From Gemmatimonadota bacterium (lineage in GTDB: Bacteria; Gemmatimonadota; Gemmatimonadetes; Gemmatimonadales; Gemmatimonadaceae), in NCBI GenBank assembly GCA_021299375.1, contig JAJTGR010000003.1, forward strand, positions 1-64,000: a stretch of 64,000 nt of DNA. Direction: 5' to 3'. The notes under the pieces are model-generated. The model saw only the letters and a list, made by a program, of their open reading frames with translations, searched no databases and was not told the DNA's origin. Positions 9,505-18,240 of the stretch are shown here, in pieces. Position numbers and translations under genes: made by a program. How positions within the stretch are numbered: position 1 is the stretch's first letter; the number at the start of each line of letters is the position of its first letter.

Positions 9505-11139
9505 ATGCGTAAGCACGTTTCCACCATCGTGACCAGTGGTGCGTTGCTCGGGCTCACGGCCTGCGGCGACAACCTGAACGTCACGAACCTCAACAACCCC
9601 GACGTTGCCCGCGCCTATGCCACCCCGGCCGGCGTGGAAGGCGTCGTGGCCGGCCTCGGCGTGCAGGTGTTCAACACCCAGCGCGCCACCGAGTCGGTGA
9701 ACACCCAGGCCAAGATCCTGGCCGGCGAGAGCTTCGCCTCCGTGGCCAACTTCGGCATGGCGGCGCGCGCGCAGATCCCGCGCTCGCTCATTTCGAACGA
9801 ACTGGGCAACGACAATCAGGTCGGCAACCTCGCCAACTTCAATCAGTTCTCCCGCGTGTCGCGCACGGCGGCCAACGCGATTCAGGCCATCAATCGCCTG
9901 CAGAGCAGCGGCAGCACCATCGGGTCGCCGGCGCAGGATGCACGGGCCAAGTCGTTCGCCTTCTTCATTCTGGGCCAGGCGCTCGGCAATCTCTCGCTGG
10001 CCTACGACTCGGCGGCCATCGTCACGCCCGCGGTGCCGTCGGACCAGGTGCCGGGGCTGTCGGGGGCAGCGGCGGTGAATGCCGCGGCGCTCGCCATGCT
10101 CGACTCGGCCATCGCCATCGCCAACTCCGCGAACGCCACCAACGGCGCCAACGGCTTTCCACTGCCGACCAACTGGATCAACGGCCAGAGCGTGACGCGT
10201 GAGCAGTACGTGCGCCTCGCCCGGTCGTACAAGGCGCGCTTCCGCGCCGGTCTGGCGCGTACGCCCGCCCAGCGGCAGGCGGTGAACTGGAACGAGGTCA
10301 TTGCCGACGCCACGAACGGCGTCACCACCGACTTCACCGTCAATGTCGGTGGCAGTTCCGGCTGGTCGGCTTCGTTCGATCTGACCCAGATCTACGTGGT
10401 GGGCGGTTGGCACAGCATGTCGCCGCAGTATTACGGCATGGCTGACGTGTCGGGCGGCTACGATGCCTGGCTGGCCACGGCGCGCGACAGCCGGCGCGCG
10501 TTCCTGATCGTGACGCCCGACCGCCGCTGGCCGCAGGGCGCGACGCGTGCGGCGCAGCAGGCGTCCAACCCCAACGTGGCGCCGCCGGCCGGCATGTACG
10601 TGCGCAACCGCCCGAACGGTGAGGATGTGCCGCTCAGCGGCTATGGCGACTCGTGGTACGACCACCGGCGCTACGGCGCGGCCAACCTCGCCGCCAGCAC
10701 CGGCCCGTACGTGGAGATCTCAGCCACCGAGATGGCCATGCTCGCGGCGGAAGGGCACATCCGCGGCAACAACCTGCCCGCGGCGATCACGCTCGTGAAC
10801 GCGAGCCGCGCCCGCAACGGGCTGGACGCCATCCCGGCGGTCACGTCGGCCACCGCGCCGTACTCCACCAACAAGAGCACCTGCGTCCCGCAGGTGCCGC
10901 AGGCGCCGAACTTCACCAGCACGGCCTGCGGCAGCCTGCTCGAGGCGATGAAGTGGGAGAAGCGCATGGAAACGGCCTTCACCGGCTACTTCATTTGGTT
11001 CTCGGACAACCGCGGCTGGGGTGACATGGTCGAAGGCACGACGGTCGAGTGGCCGGTGCCGTATCAGGAAATGCAGGCGCGGCAGCAGGTGTACTACAAC
11101 GGCACCAACCGTGCCGCCCGGGGCACCTACGGGTTCTGA
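9505..11139 (+). CDS. susD: SusD/RagB family nutrient-binding lipoprotein
   Basis: A 544-residue surface lipoprotein that forms the lid of the preceding SusC. From the ATG at 9505 (ribosome site GAGGA just upstream) the signal peptide ends in the lipobox GLTAC with Cys20. The body is alpha-helical, with TPR-like helices including FFILGQALGNLSLAYD and the C-terminal SusD element in which a helix (TEMAMLAAEGHIRGN) precedes LVNASRARNGL, matching the usual 'E-A ... IN-VR-RAG' pattern. I favour 9505 over the longer frame from 9445, whose first 20 codons are arginine-rich and would displace the signal peptide. It is in an operon with susC and at least two lipoprotein genes downstream. Confidence 0.93.
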   Translation: MRKHVSTIVTSGALLGLTACGDNLNVTNLNNPDVARAYATPAGVEGVVAGLGVQVFNTQRATESVNTQAKILAGESFASVANFGMAARAQIPRSLISNELGNDNQVGNLANFNQFSRVSRTAANAIQAINRLQSSGSTIGSPAQDARAKSFAFFILGQALGNLSLAYDSAAIVTPAVPSDQVPGLSGAAAVNAAALAMLDSAIAIANSANATNGANGFPLPTNWINGQSVTREQYVRLARSYKARFRAGLARTPAQRQAVNWNEVIADATNGVTTDFTVNVGGSSGWSASFDLTQIYVVGGWHSMSPQYYGMADVSGGYDAWLATARDSRRAFLIVTPDRRWPQGATRAAQQASNPNVAPPAGMYVRNRPNGEDVPLSGYGDSWYDHRRYGAANLAASTGPYVEISATEMAMLAAEGHIRGNNLPAAITLVNASRARNGLDAIPAVTSATAPYSTNKSTCVPQVPQAPNFTSTACGSLLEAMKWEKRMETAFTGYFIWFSDNRGWGDMVEGTTVEWPVPYQEMQARQQVYYNGTNRAARGTYGF

Positions 11140-11145
11140 TTCGTG

Positions 11146-11643
11146 ATGCGTGACCACCAGCACCCCCTGCGTCCGATGCGCCGGCTCATCCGGCCGGTGG
11201 TCGGCGCGCTGTGGGCCGGGGCGCTCGCCCTGCAGATGGGATGCTACGCGTTCCTCCCGGTGCAGTCGGCGCCGCCGGCGCAGCCGCAGCGGGAGATCGG
11301 GATTGTGATCAACGATCGCGGTCGCACACTGCTCAGCGAACGGGTAGGCCCGCTGGTGGAGCGTATCGATGGGCGGATCGACAAGCGAGAGAATGGCGTC
11401 GTGACCATGGCGGTCTTCCGCGTGACGGACGTGCGCGGCGAGTCCAGCACCTGGACCGGCGAGCAGGTCGCCATCCCGGAAGAAGCCATTCTCGGCTACC
11501 GCCCGAAGAAGATCTCGAAGTTCAAGACGGCACTGCTCGTCGGCGCCCTGGCGCTGGCGGTGGTCCTCACGCTGGGCACCTCGCTCGACCTGTTCGGGGT
11601 GCCCACCGAAGGACCGCCCGGCGGCGGGCCGTCGCAATCCTGA
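11146..11643 (+). CDS. Lipoprotein with C-terminal membrane segment, unknown
   Basis: About 165 residues, beginning 6 bases after the susD stop and so clearly in the same operon. The signal peptide ends at LQMGC; the same MGC context recurs in the aminopeptidase gene at 27062. A small beta-rich core (IGIVINDRGRTLLSE, TMAVFRVTDVRGESSTWTG) is followed by a second hydrophobic segment near residues 128-147 and a glycine/proline tail. No known family was recognised. An internal ATG at 11176 is an alternative start with a more typical signal-peptide length. The position suggests an accessory part of the SusC/SusD uptake system. Confidence 0.65.
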   Translation: MRDHQHPLRPMRRLIRPVVGALWAGALALQMGCYAFLPVQSAPPAQPQREIGIVINDRGRTLLSERVGPLVERIDGRIDKRENGVVTMAVFRVTDVRGESSTWTGEQVAIPEEAILGYRPKKISKFKTALLVGALALAVVLTLGTSLDLFGVPTEGPPGGGPSQS

Positions 11644-11715
11644 TCCGTATCGAGCCGATCCTCGATCGCTCGTTCGACTTTCCTGCGTCGTTTCACTTTT
11701 CGGAGTTCACGCCCC

Positions 11716-12558
11716 ATGCGGCTTACCAAATTCGCTCCCCTCGGGCTGGCGCTGGCTGCGCTGGCCGCCTGTGGTGAGGCCAGCAACGACCCCACCACGC
11801 CGAACACGCCGGCGCTCGCGTACGTGCGCTACATCAACGCCGTGCCGGACACGCTCAACACCACCGTGCGCTTCATCGACCAGGTGGCCTACTCGCCCAT
11901 GACCTTCGTGAACGTGCCGTTTCGCGGGCTCGGGCAGGGCAACTACCAGCCCACGCAGGTGGGCGCGCGGAAGTTCCGGGTGTTCACCGCCAACACGGCG
12001 GACTTCAGCACCGCCGGCAACACGGTGGTGCTCGTCGACACGACCATCACCTTCGAGGCCGGCAAGTACTACACGCTGTTGCACATGGGCTTTGCCCGTG
12101 CCGGCAGCACGCCTCGGCAGCGCATCGTGGTCATCAACGACAACCTGCCGACGCCGGGTGCGCAGATCGCCGTGCGCGCGATTCACGCGGCGCTTGGCGT
12201 GGGCACCGTCGACATCTATGCCACCGCGACGGCCACCTCGCCGCTCACGGGTACGCCGCTCTTCCGCGGCGTCGCCACGGAAGCGGTGTCGGCGTACCAG
12301 AACGTGGCGCCGGGCGCCTTCGCGGCGCAGATCGCCGCTGCTGGCAGCACTGAGTCGCTGGTGGCGGCGGCGGCGCCGGCTGGCACCTCCGGTACCACGG
12401 CCGCCGACCCCATCGGTGGCGCGACGGTGGCCGGCTCGGTGATTTCGGCCGTCGCGTTCCCAGCCTCGCCGGCGAACTCGGCGGGCGCCCGCTTCGCGGC
12501 CCCCGGCATCGTGTACTTCATCGACCGGCACCCGCCGCGCACCACGCCGAACCCGTAA
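11716..12558 (+). CDS. DUF4397 domain lipoprotein
   Basis: A 280-residue protein with a signal peptide and lipobox ALAAC. The mature part matches DUF4397: the opening YVRYINAVPDT with the strand pattern VRFIDQ, then a second half-repeat beginning VRAIHAALGVGTVDIYAT. DUF4397 proteins are extracellular beta-sandwich repeats, often near SusC/SusD genes or polysaccharide-related loci, and their ligand is unknown. It lies 72 bases after the previous lipoprotein gene on the same strand and is probably co-transcribed with susCD. The C-terminus ends in PPRTTPNP without an anchor. Confidence 0.85.
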   Translation: MRLTKFAPLGLALAALAACGEASNDPTTPNTPALAYVRYINAVPDTLNTTVRFIDQVAYSPMTFVNVPFRGLGQGNYQPTQVGARKFRVFTANTADFSTAGNTVVLVDTTITFEAGKYYTLLHMGFARAGSTPRQRIVVINDNLPTPGAQIAVRAIHAALGVGTVDIYATATATSPLTGTPLFRGVATEAVSAYQNVAPGAFAAQIAAAGSTESLVAAAAPAGTSGTTAADPIGGATVAGSVISAVAFPASPANSAGARFAAPGIVYFIDRHPPRTTPNP

Positions 12559-12582
12559 GTACATGCCTCACATGGTGAGGAC

Positions 12583-13395
12583 GTGATCGGCCACCTGGCC
12601 GAACGCCTGCGGGTCACCACGACCGCGAACGCGAGCCCTCTCGTGTTCGCGGTCGTGGTCGTTTGTGCGCTGCTGTGGCCCGCGCGCGGTCTGCATGCGC
12701 AGGTACTGCGCGGCGTGGCGCGCACCGCCGGCAGCGAGCGCCCCATCGAACGGGCCCGCGTCGTTGCCCTCCTCATCGATGGCCGCAGTGTGGGTGAGAC
12801 CACCACCGATGACGACGGCCGCTTTCTGCTCAGGGTGCAGGCCCGCGGCAACGTGTTCGTGGTGGCTGTCACGCGCATCGGCATGAAGCCCACCATGTCC
12901 AGTGAGCTGATGCTCAGTCCCCGCGATACGCTCGACGTGGACTTCAGCATCACCGAGGAGGGCATCGTCACCGACACCATGCGCGTCACCGCGGCTCCGG
13001 GGCTCAACGAGATCCGCTTGCGAGAGGCCGAGCGACGCGGGTGGCGTCTGTTCCCGCCGGCGGAGGTCGAGCGAATCCGCGAGCGCGTTATGAGCTTCGA
13101 GGATCTGCTGCGCTCCACCGGCTATCCGGGGTTGGTCATTTCGCCGCGTCGCGACGAGTGCATTCGCACGTCGCGGACCAACAAGTGCGTGCTCATCGTG
13201 CTCGACGGGATTCCGTTGGGAGGCACGTATCCACTCATCAACCCGCGCGACGTGTACTTCATGGCCCTGCTCTCGCCCAACCAGGCCATGGTGCAGTTCG
13301 GCGACCGCGGGGTGAACGGGGCGCTGCAGGTATACACACGGTCCCGCGGCGATCGGTACGACGAACAGCGGCACCGCGAACAGCGGCACCGATAA
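12583..13395 (+). CDS. Carboxypeptidase-regulatory-like plus plug-like protein without a barrel
   Basis: A 270-residue exported protein from the GTG at 12583 (no in-frame ATG precedes the hydrophobic segment). The signal peptide ends near GLHAQ. Residues about 45-130 form a carboxypeptidase regulatory-like fold (ARVVALLIDGRS, then TTTDDDGRFLLRVQ). The C-terminal part resembles the TonB-receptor plug that follows this domain in SusC proteins, with KCVLIVLDGIPLGGTY and QFGDRGVNGALQVYTR standing where SusC has YIIDGV and the LYGSRAGNGVI element. The protein stops there: there is no beta-barrel. It is last in the susCD cluster and may bind ligand or partner proteins. It ends in a short HREQRHR repeat, just before the 74-bp repeat array. 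Confidence 0.75.
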   Translation: MIGHLAERLRVTTTANASPLVFAVVVVCALLWPARGLHAQVLRGVARTAGSERPIERARVVALLIDGRSVGETTTDDDGRFLLRVQARGNVFVVAVTRIGMKPTMSSELMLSPRDTLDVDFSITEEGIVTDTMRVTAAPGLNEIRLREAERRGWRLFPPAEVERIRERVMSFEDLLRSTGYPGLVISPRRDECIRTSRTNKCVLIVLDGIPLGGTYPLINPRDVYFMALLSPNQAMVQFGDRGVNGALQVYTRSRGDRYDEQRHREQRHR

Positions 13396-13504
13396 CGGCG
13401 TCATGTGTGACAGCGTAATCGGGACAGCGGGGCGCGCGCGCGATAGCGTCGGGGGACGTGACCGAGTTGGGCGTACCGCCGTTACGGGTACCGTGGTGAT
13501 GGGT

Positions 13505-13740
13505 ACCGCCGTTCGTTACTCCGTCGTTCCGATTACGGCAGGTGTCATGACGCCGGTAGGGCTGCCGCCGTCCCAGCTGCCGCCGTTCCTCATTCCGTCG
13601 TTCCGATTACGGAAGTCTTCATGACGACGGTAGGGCTGCCGCCGTCCCAGCTACCGCCGTTCGTCATTCCGTCGTTCCGATTACGTCCGTCTCCATGACG
13701 CCGCCATCGGTGCCGCCGTCCCAGCTGCCGCCGTCTGTTG
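13505..13740. repeat. 74-bp tandem repeat, about 3.2 copies
   Basis: Three adjacent 74-base copies (13505-13578, 13579-13652, 13653-13726) and a partial fourth. Each contains TCCGTCGTTCCGATTACG, then CATGACG, then GCCGCCGTCCCAGCT. The period is not a multiple of three and the copies have stop codons in different frames, so this is not coding. It sits between the 3' ends of two convergent genes (13395 and 13749), where transcription from both sides must end. Confidence 0.9.
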
Positions 13741-13748
13741 CCCCGCCG

Positions 13749-15047
13749 TCAGCCTCTCAGCAGCCCCTCGATCAGCCCCACCGACCGCGCCGTCGCCCCG
13801 AGTTCCGCCTGCACGAGCGCTCGTGCTCGCCCCCCCGCGTCGTCACGCCCTCCACCATCGGCGAGCCACGTCCGCAGCACCGCCGCCAGCGCCCCCGCGT
13901 CGGCCACCGCTGCTCCGCCTCCGGCTTCCAGCAGCAGCCCCGCCTCACGGCTCATGTGATGCCCGGGGCCGAACACCACCGGCGCCCCGAACGCTGCTGG
14001 CTCGATCGCCGAGTGCAGTCCGGCCGAGTGAAACCCCCCGCCCACGAATGCGGCCGTGGCCAGCGCGTAGAGATCGCCAAGGACCCCGACACGGTCCACC
14101 ACCAGCACGTCGGCGCCGCACGGTACGCCCGCCCGCTCAACATCCGCGAGTGTGGCCACCTGAAGCCCAGCGCCACGCGCCCACGCCAACATTGGCGTCA
14201 CATGCGAGGCAGTCGGTTCATGCGGGGCCACAATCAGCCGCGCCCGCGGCACTGCGGCGCGCGCCGCCCGCCAGGCCGGCAGCAGTACTGCCTCGTCGCT
14301 CGGCCAGGTGGAGCCGGCCACCAGCGTCGGGCGGTCGCTCGCGAGCAGCCGCAGCAACGGTGAGGCGCGATCCACGCCCTGCGCGCGCGCCCACACCTGG
14401 TCAAAACGCGTGTCGCCGGTGACGTGCACCACCTCGCGGCGTACCCCCAGCGCCACCAGCCGGTCGGCGTTGGCGGCGTCGATCGCCCCCACCGCCGACA
14501 GCGCGGCGTAGGCGTCGTGCAGCAGCGCCTGCGCGAGCCCGCTGCGGCGCCCGGAGCCGGCCGACAACGTGGCGCTTAGCATGGCCACCGGTACCCCACG
14601 CGCGACCGCGCGCGCGACCAGCACGGGCCACACATCGAGCTTCACGAACACCAGCAGGTCGGGGCGCAGCGCATCGAGCATCCGTTCGGCCTCGGTCGCG
14701 CCGTCGAACGGCAGGTAGTCCGTCAGCTCGGCGCCCACACGTGCCGCGAACCGCTCTGCGCTGGGCGAAAAGAACGAGTACGCCTGCTGCACGTCGGGGC
14801 GCGCGGCGCGCAGGGCGTGCGCCACGGGGCGCGCCTGCAGCCCTTCGCCGACCGAGGGGGCGTGCAGCCACACCAGCGGGCGGCTCGGGTCACGCGTGGC
14901 TGCGGCGGCCCGCTCCCAGCGCGTCAGCAGGCCGCGGCGCGCCCGCAACGAGCGCCAGATCTTCCCGTCGCAGTCCGGTGCCATGAGCGAGGCCGCACGG
15001 GCAACGCTCACTCCACCGGCATAAAGCACACCAAGCAGCGGATGCAC
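13749..15047 (-). CDS. waaA: 3-deoxy-D-manno-octulosonate (Kdo) transferase
   Basis: A 432-residue enzyme that transfers Kdo from CMP-Kdo onto lipid A at the cytoplasmic membrane, the first step of lipopolysaccharide core assembly. An N-terminal hydrophobic stretch (residues 3-20) is followed by the family motif HAPSVGEG, whose Glu68 corresponds to the catalytic base. FVKLDVWP (about 133-140), GDTRFDQV and VFGPGHHM near the C-terminus are the expected Kdo transferase (GT30) elements, and the length is normal. It shows that the organism makes a Kdo-containing outer membrane. The DsbA-like gene ends 15 bases upstream on the same strand, so the two are probably co-transcribed. Confidence 0.95.
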   Translation of the reverse strand: MHPLLGVLYAGGVSVARAASLMAPDCDGKIWRSLRARRGLLTRWERAAAATRDPSRPLVWLHAPSVGEGLQARPVAHALRAARPDVQQAYSFFSPSAERFAARVGAELTDYLPFDGATEAERMLDALRPDLLVFVKLDVWPVLVARAVARGVPVAMLSATLSAGSGRRSGLAQALLHDAYAALSAVGAIDAANADRLVALGVRREVVHVTGDTRFDQVWARAQGVDRASPLLRLLASDRPTLVAGSTWPSDEAVLLPAWRAARAAVPRARLIVAPHEPTASHVTPMLAWARGAGLQVATLADVERAGVPCGADVLVVDRVGVLGDLYALATAAFVGGGFHSAGLHSAIEPAAFGAPVVFGPGHHMSREAGLLLEAGGGAAVADAGALAAVLRTWLADGGGRDDAGGRARALVQAELGATARSVGLIEGLLRG

Positions 15048-15062
15048 GCCGGCCCGCTGGCG

Positions 15063-15857
15063 TCAGGGCGCGGTGCCCGGCGCCTTGCGGTTCTTCGCCA
15101 GCGCCAGCGCGGAGTCCACCGCCTTGGTGAAGTCCGGGTACGGGATGGCTCCCTGCACCAGAAACTCGCCGATGATGAACGATGGCGTGGACTGCACCCC
15201 GGCCTGTGTCGCCTGCCGGATGTCGTTGGTGACGAGGTTGCGGATGGCCGGCGAGGTGCGGCATTGCTCGAACGCGGGCACGTCCAGCGACAGCTCGCGC
15301 GCAAACCGCGTGAGCAGCGGTGACACGTTGGTCATCCCCTTCACGGTGTCGTAGGCCCCGAAGATGGCCTCGGCATACGGCCAGAACTTCCCCTGCACAC
15401 CGGCGCACAGCGACGCCTCCGCCTCGGCCCGGGCATGCGGGTGGATGGACTCCAGGGGCAGGTGCAGGTACGCGAAGCGCACTTTGCCCCGGTCGACGTA
15501 GTCGCGGCGGAACTTCGTCATCGACTCGTCATGCCACCGCTTGCAATAGGGGCACTGGAAGTCGCTGATCATCACCACCCACATCGCACCGTCCACGCCG
15601 AGCAGGCGGCTCGTGTCGGCGCGCGTCTGCAGTTCGCGCAGCGGGTCCGGGTCCGGGTCCCGGGCTGCCGGCTGTCCGGTGGACGGCGCGGCCGCCACGG
15701 GCTGGGCCTTGGCCGTCGACTTCGACTGGGCCGCGGCGTCGGCTCTGCCGCAGGCTGTCACGCCGGTGGCGAGGCAGAGCGCGGCAAGCACACGGCCAAA
15801 GGTTCGGCCGACGGGACGGCCGTAGCGGAGCACATGGAGCGTGGGAATCCCTGACAT
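15063..15857 (-). CDS. DsbA-family thioredoxin-like protein (exported)
   Basis: About 264 residues from the ATG at 15857; the open frame continues upstream, but that part overlaps a divergent gene and lacks coding character. The signal segment ends at TGVTAC, so it may be a lipoprotein (Cys36). After an Ala/Pro-rich linker, the thioredoxin fold carries FQCPYCKRWH with redox cysteines 102 and 105, and the cis-proline loop GVQSTPSFII. CPYC centres are typical of DsbA/DsbG-like oxidoreductases that make or reshuffle disulfides in exported proteins. It sits in front of waaA in a two-gene leftward unit. Confidence 0.88.
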   Translation of the reverse strand: MSGIPTLHVLRYGRPVGRTFGRVLAALCLATGVTACGRADAAAQSKSTAKAQPVAAAPSTGQPAARDPDPDPLRELQTRADTSRLLGVDGAMWVVMISDFQCPYCKRWHDESMTKFRRDYVDRGKVRFAYLHLPLESIHPHARAEAEASLCAGVQGKFWPYAEAIFGAYDTVKGMTNVSPLLTRFARELSLDVPAFEQCRTSPAIRNLVTNDIRQATQAGVQSTPSFIIGEFLVQGAIPYPDFTKAVDSALALAKNRKAPGTAP

Positions 15858-15917
15858 GCAAGAAGGGTAGCAGAAACCGGGGCATTGCACAGCCGTACGG
15901 CGACTATCTTCCACTCC

Positions 15918-16805
15918 GTGCCAGACTTCGTGCGTTCCATTCTGCCCGGACGCTCCGGGTTCGTCCACCTGCTGCGAGGCTGGCTGACGGTCGCCGTCAC
16001 TTCGGTGGCGCTCGCGGCTCAGACACCGGCGCCCGCCAACGCGCCGCTGCCGCAGCCGGTGGGCTACGTCAACGACTTCGCCAACGTGCTCAGTCCTGAG
16101 GCTGAGGCGCGTATCGACGCTCTCGCTCGGCGAGTGCATGCGGCGACGCGGGGCGACATGGTCGTGGTGACGCTGCCGGACCTTCAGGGGCGCCCGGTGG
16201 AGGAGATCGCGCTCCGGCTCGGGCGAGAGTGGAAGGTCGGTGCCGACGCGGCTATCGGCGACCAGGCGCGCAACGCCGGTGTCATCATCCTCGTGGTGCC
16301 CAAGGAGACGGCCAGCGACGGTCGCGGGCGGTGCCGGATCGAGACCGGGCAGGGGGCCGAGGGCTTCATCACCGACGCCACGGCGGGCGCGCTCTGCCGG
16401 GAGCAGATACCGCGCTTTCAGGCGCAGGACTACTCCGGCGCCCTCGAGCCGTTGGCGGAGGCCGTGGCCGACCGATACGCCGCCGCGTTCGGGGTGACGC
16501 TCGATGGCCAGCCGCGGGAGGAGCGTCGCCCCGATTCGTCCGACGAAGACCCGTCGGCATTCGGGTTCCTGGTCCTCCTGGTCATCCTGTTCATCGTGTT
16601 CAGTTCGCTGGGGGGGCGGCGTCGCCGCGGCTGCATCGGGTGCATTCCGCTCCCCATCCCTGGTCCCGGCATTCACCTTGGTGGAATGCGTGGCGGTGGC
16701 TGGGGAGGCGGTGGCTTCGGTGGTGGCGGGTTTGGCGGTGGCGGGTTCGGGGGGTTCGGCGGCGGCGGTGGCTTCAGCGGAGGTGGCGGTGGCTCAGACT
16801 GGTAA
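15918..16805 (+). CDS. TPM domain (YgcG-type) membrane protein
   Basis: About 295 residues from a GTG at 15918; a TTG at 15885 or a GTG at 15930 is also possible. A signal segment ends at ALAAQ, then a TPM domain (about residues 50-190) begins with the family pattern VNDFANVLSPEAEARID and contains GDMVVVTLPDLQGRPVEE. A transmembrane helix follows (FGFLVLLVILFIVFSSLG), then a tail of GGG-F repeats ending GGGGSDW, exactly as in YgcG-type proteins. TPM proteins are thought to work on membrane protein quality control, often with LemA. The next two genes follow closely on the same strand and end with lemA, supporting one operon. Confidence 0.88.
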   Translation: MPDFVRSILPGRSGFVHLLRGWLTVAVTSVALAAQTPAPANAPLPQPVGYVNDFANVLSPEAEARIDALARRVHAATRGDMVVVTLPDLQGRPVEEIALRLGREWKVGADAAIGDQARNAGVIILVVPKETASDGRGRCRIETGQGAEGFITDATAGALCREQIPRFQAQDYSGALEPLAEAVADRYAAAFGVTLDGQPREERRPDSSDEDPSAFGFLVLLVILFIVFSSLGGRRRRGCIGCIPLPIPGPGIHLGGMRGGGWGGGGFGGGGFGGGGFGGFGGGGGFSGGGGGSDW

Positions 16806-16818
16806 AGCGGGCGCGACG

Positions 16819-17556
16819 ATGACGCTCGACGAGCTCGTGTTGCAGCTGCGGCAGGTGCACGGCGACGCGCTGCAGGCGGTCGTGCTCTACGGCTCGGCGG
16901 CGACGGGCGAGCAGGTGGCGGGGCACTCGGACCTCAACGTGATGGCGGTGTCCGACACCATCACCTTCGAGGCGATGCGCGCCCTCGGTCAGACCATGCG
17001 CGCGTGGCAGGAGGCTGGCCATCCGCCGGTGCTCGAATTGACCACCCACGAGTGGCGTTCCTCGGCGGACATCTTTCCCATGGAGTACGCCGACATCTTC
17101 GAGCGGCACCGGGTGCTGCACGGATCGCTGCCGCTGGAGGGCGTGGCGGTGCGGCTTTCCGACCTGCGCCTGCAAGTGGAGCAGGAAGCCATGGGCAAGC
17201 TGCTGCGCCTGCGTCGCGGGGTGATGGTGGCCGGCACCGACCATTCGCGGCAGCAGGAGCTGTTGCGGGCCAGCCTCAGCACACTGCTGGTGATTTTCCG
17301 GGCGGTCCTGCGGCTGAACGGCGAGCGTCCGCCCCGCGACGCCGACCAGGTCATCGCGTCCGTGAGCCGCACGTGCGGGTTCGACGCGGCGCCCTTCACG
17401 CGCGTGCTGGCACTCAAACGTGGCACCGCGATCGAGGTCCGCGACACGCAGGGCGTGCTCGAGGGGTATGTAACCGGCATGGCCGCCCTCGTGGCCTATC
17501 TCGACCGCTATACCCCGCCGCAGGATGCGGCGGAGCTGTCTCCCGTCATTCCCTGA
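16819..17556 (+). CDS. Nucleotidyltransferase-fold protein (probably degenerate)
   Basis: About 245 residues from the ATG at 16819, which follows the TPM stop by 13 bases; the longer frame simply reads through the TPM glycine repeats in another phase. The N-terminus has a pol-beta-type nucleotidyltransferase pattern, VVLYGSAATGEQVAGHSDLN. The family needs an SDxD pair of metal-binding carboxylates; here the second position is Asn, so catalysis is doubtful. The C-terminal half is helical (LRLQVEQEAMGKLLRLRRG) and resembles an HEPN-like or substrate domain. Sitting between TPM and LemA genes, it may regulate that membrane system rather than transfer nucleotides. Confidence 0.7.
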   Translation: MTLDELVLQLRQVHGDALQAVVLYGSAATGEQVAGHSDLNVMAVSDTITFEAMRALGQTMRAWQEAGHPPVLELTTHEWRSSADIFPMEYADIFERHRVLHGSLPLEGVAVRLSDLRLQVEQEAMGKLLRLRRGVMVAGTDHSRQQELLRASLSTLLVIFRAVLRLNGERPPRDADQVIASVSRTCGFDAAPFTRVLALKRGTAIEVRDTQGVLEGYVTGMAALVAYLDRYTPPQDAAELSPVIP

Positions 17557-17593
17557 TGCTCCACTGAAGCTCACGACCTGCGCCGAGGATCTC

Positions 17594-18220
17594 ATGGCTG
17601 CTCTTTCCGCTCTGCTCTCCCCGTTTTCGCCGACGCCACGTCCGGCGCGCCGGCGGGCGATGACGTTTGCCCTGCTCCTGCCGTTCGCGTTCGGCGCCTG
17701 TGGTTACAACACCATCCAGTCGTACGACGAACAAGCGGCGCAGGCCAAGCAGAACATCGACGCCCAGTTGCAGCGGCGCGCCGACCTCATCCCGAACCTC
17801 GTGAATACCGTGAAGGGATTCGCGAAGCAGGAGGAGAGCGTGCTCACGCAGGTCACGCAGGCGCGCGCGGGGCTCGTGGGCGCGCTCCAGAAGCCCGGCG
17901 GATCGGACCCGACCGAACTGGCCAACGCCAATCAGGCGCTCACCACCGCGCTGGGGCGCATGAACGTGGTGATCGAGGCGTACCCCGAGCTCAAGTCCAA
18001 CGAGAACTTCCTGCGCCTGCAGGATGAGCTCACGGGCACCGAGAATCGCATCGCGGTGTCGCGCACCGACTACAACGGGGCCGTGCGCACGTACAACGAG
18101 TACATCCGCAAGTTTCCGCAGGTGCTGACGGCCAAGGCCACCGGGGCCAAGCCCCGCACCTACTTCGAGGTCACCGATGCGGCGGCGCGGACGGCGCCGA
18201 CGGTGGACTTCTCGAAGTAG
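17594..18220 (+). CDS. lemA: LemA family protein
   Basis: A 208-residue protein from the ATG at 17594 with an N-terminal hydrophobic anchor whose end (AFGAC) could be a lipobox. The body is the LemA helical bundle, with the conserved NIDAQLQRRADLIPNLVNTV, then KSNENFLRLQDELTGTENRI and YNGAVRTYNEYIRKFP. LemA proteins are membrane-anchored with a periplasmic or external bundle, and their role is unclear. Pairing with TPM proteins is common and is repeated here, with the nucleotidyltransferase-like gene in between. A large hairpin repeat lies just downstream. Confidence 0.92.
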   Translation: MAALSALLSPFSPTPRPARRRAMTFALLLPFAFGACGYNTIQSYDEQAAQAKQNIDAQLQRRADLIPNLVNTVKGFAKQEESVLTQVTQARAGLVGALQKPGGSDPTELANANQALTTALGRMNVVIEAYPELKSNENFLRLQDELTGTENRIAVSRTDYNGAVRTYNEYIRKFPQVLTAKATGAKPRTYFEVTDAAARTAPTVDFSK

Positions 18221-18240
18221 TTCGCGCGTCGAGACGAACC

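Noticed and set aside
7857-9596. Minus-strand frame of 579 codons opposite susC
   Set aside because: It lies entirely over the SusC barrel region, which is certain from motifs; the product has no recognisable domain.
15858-16676. N-terminal extension of the DsbA-like frame
   Set aside because: It overlaps the divergent TPM gene and reads as Arg/Gly-rich sequence; the signal peptide begins at 15857.
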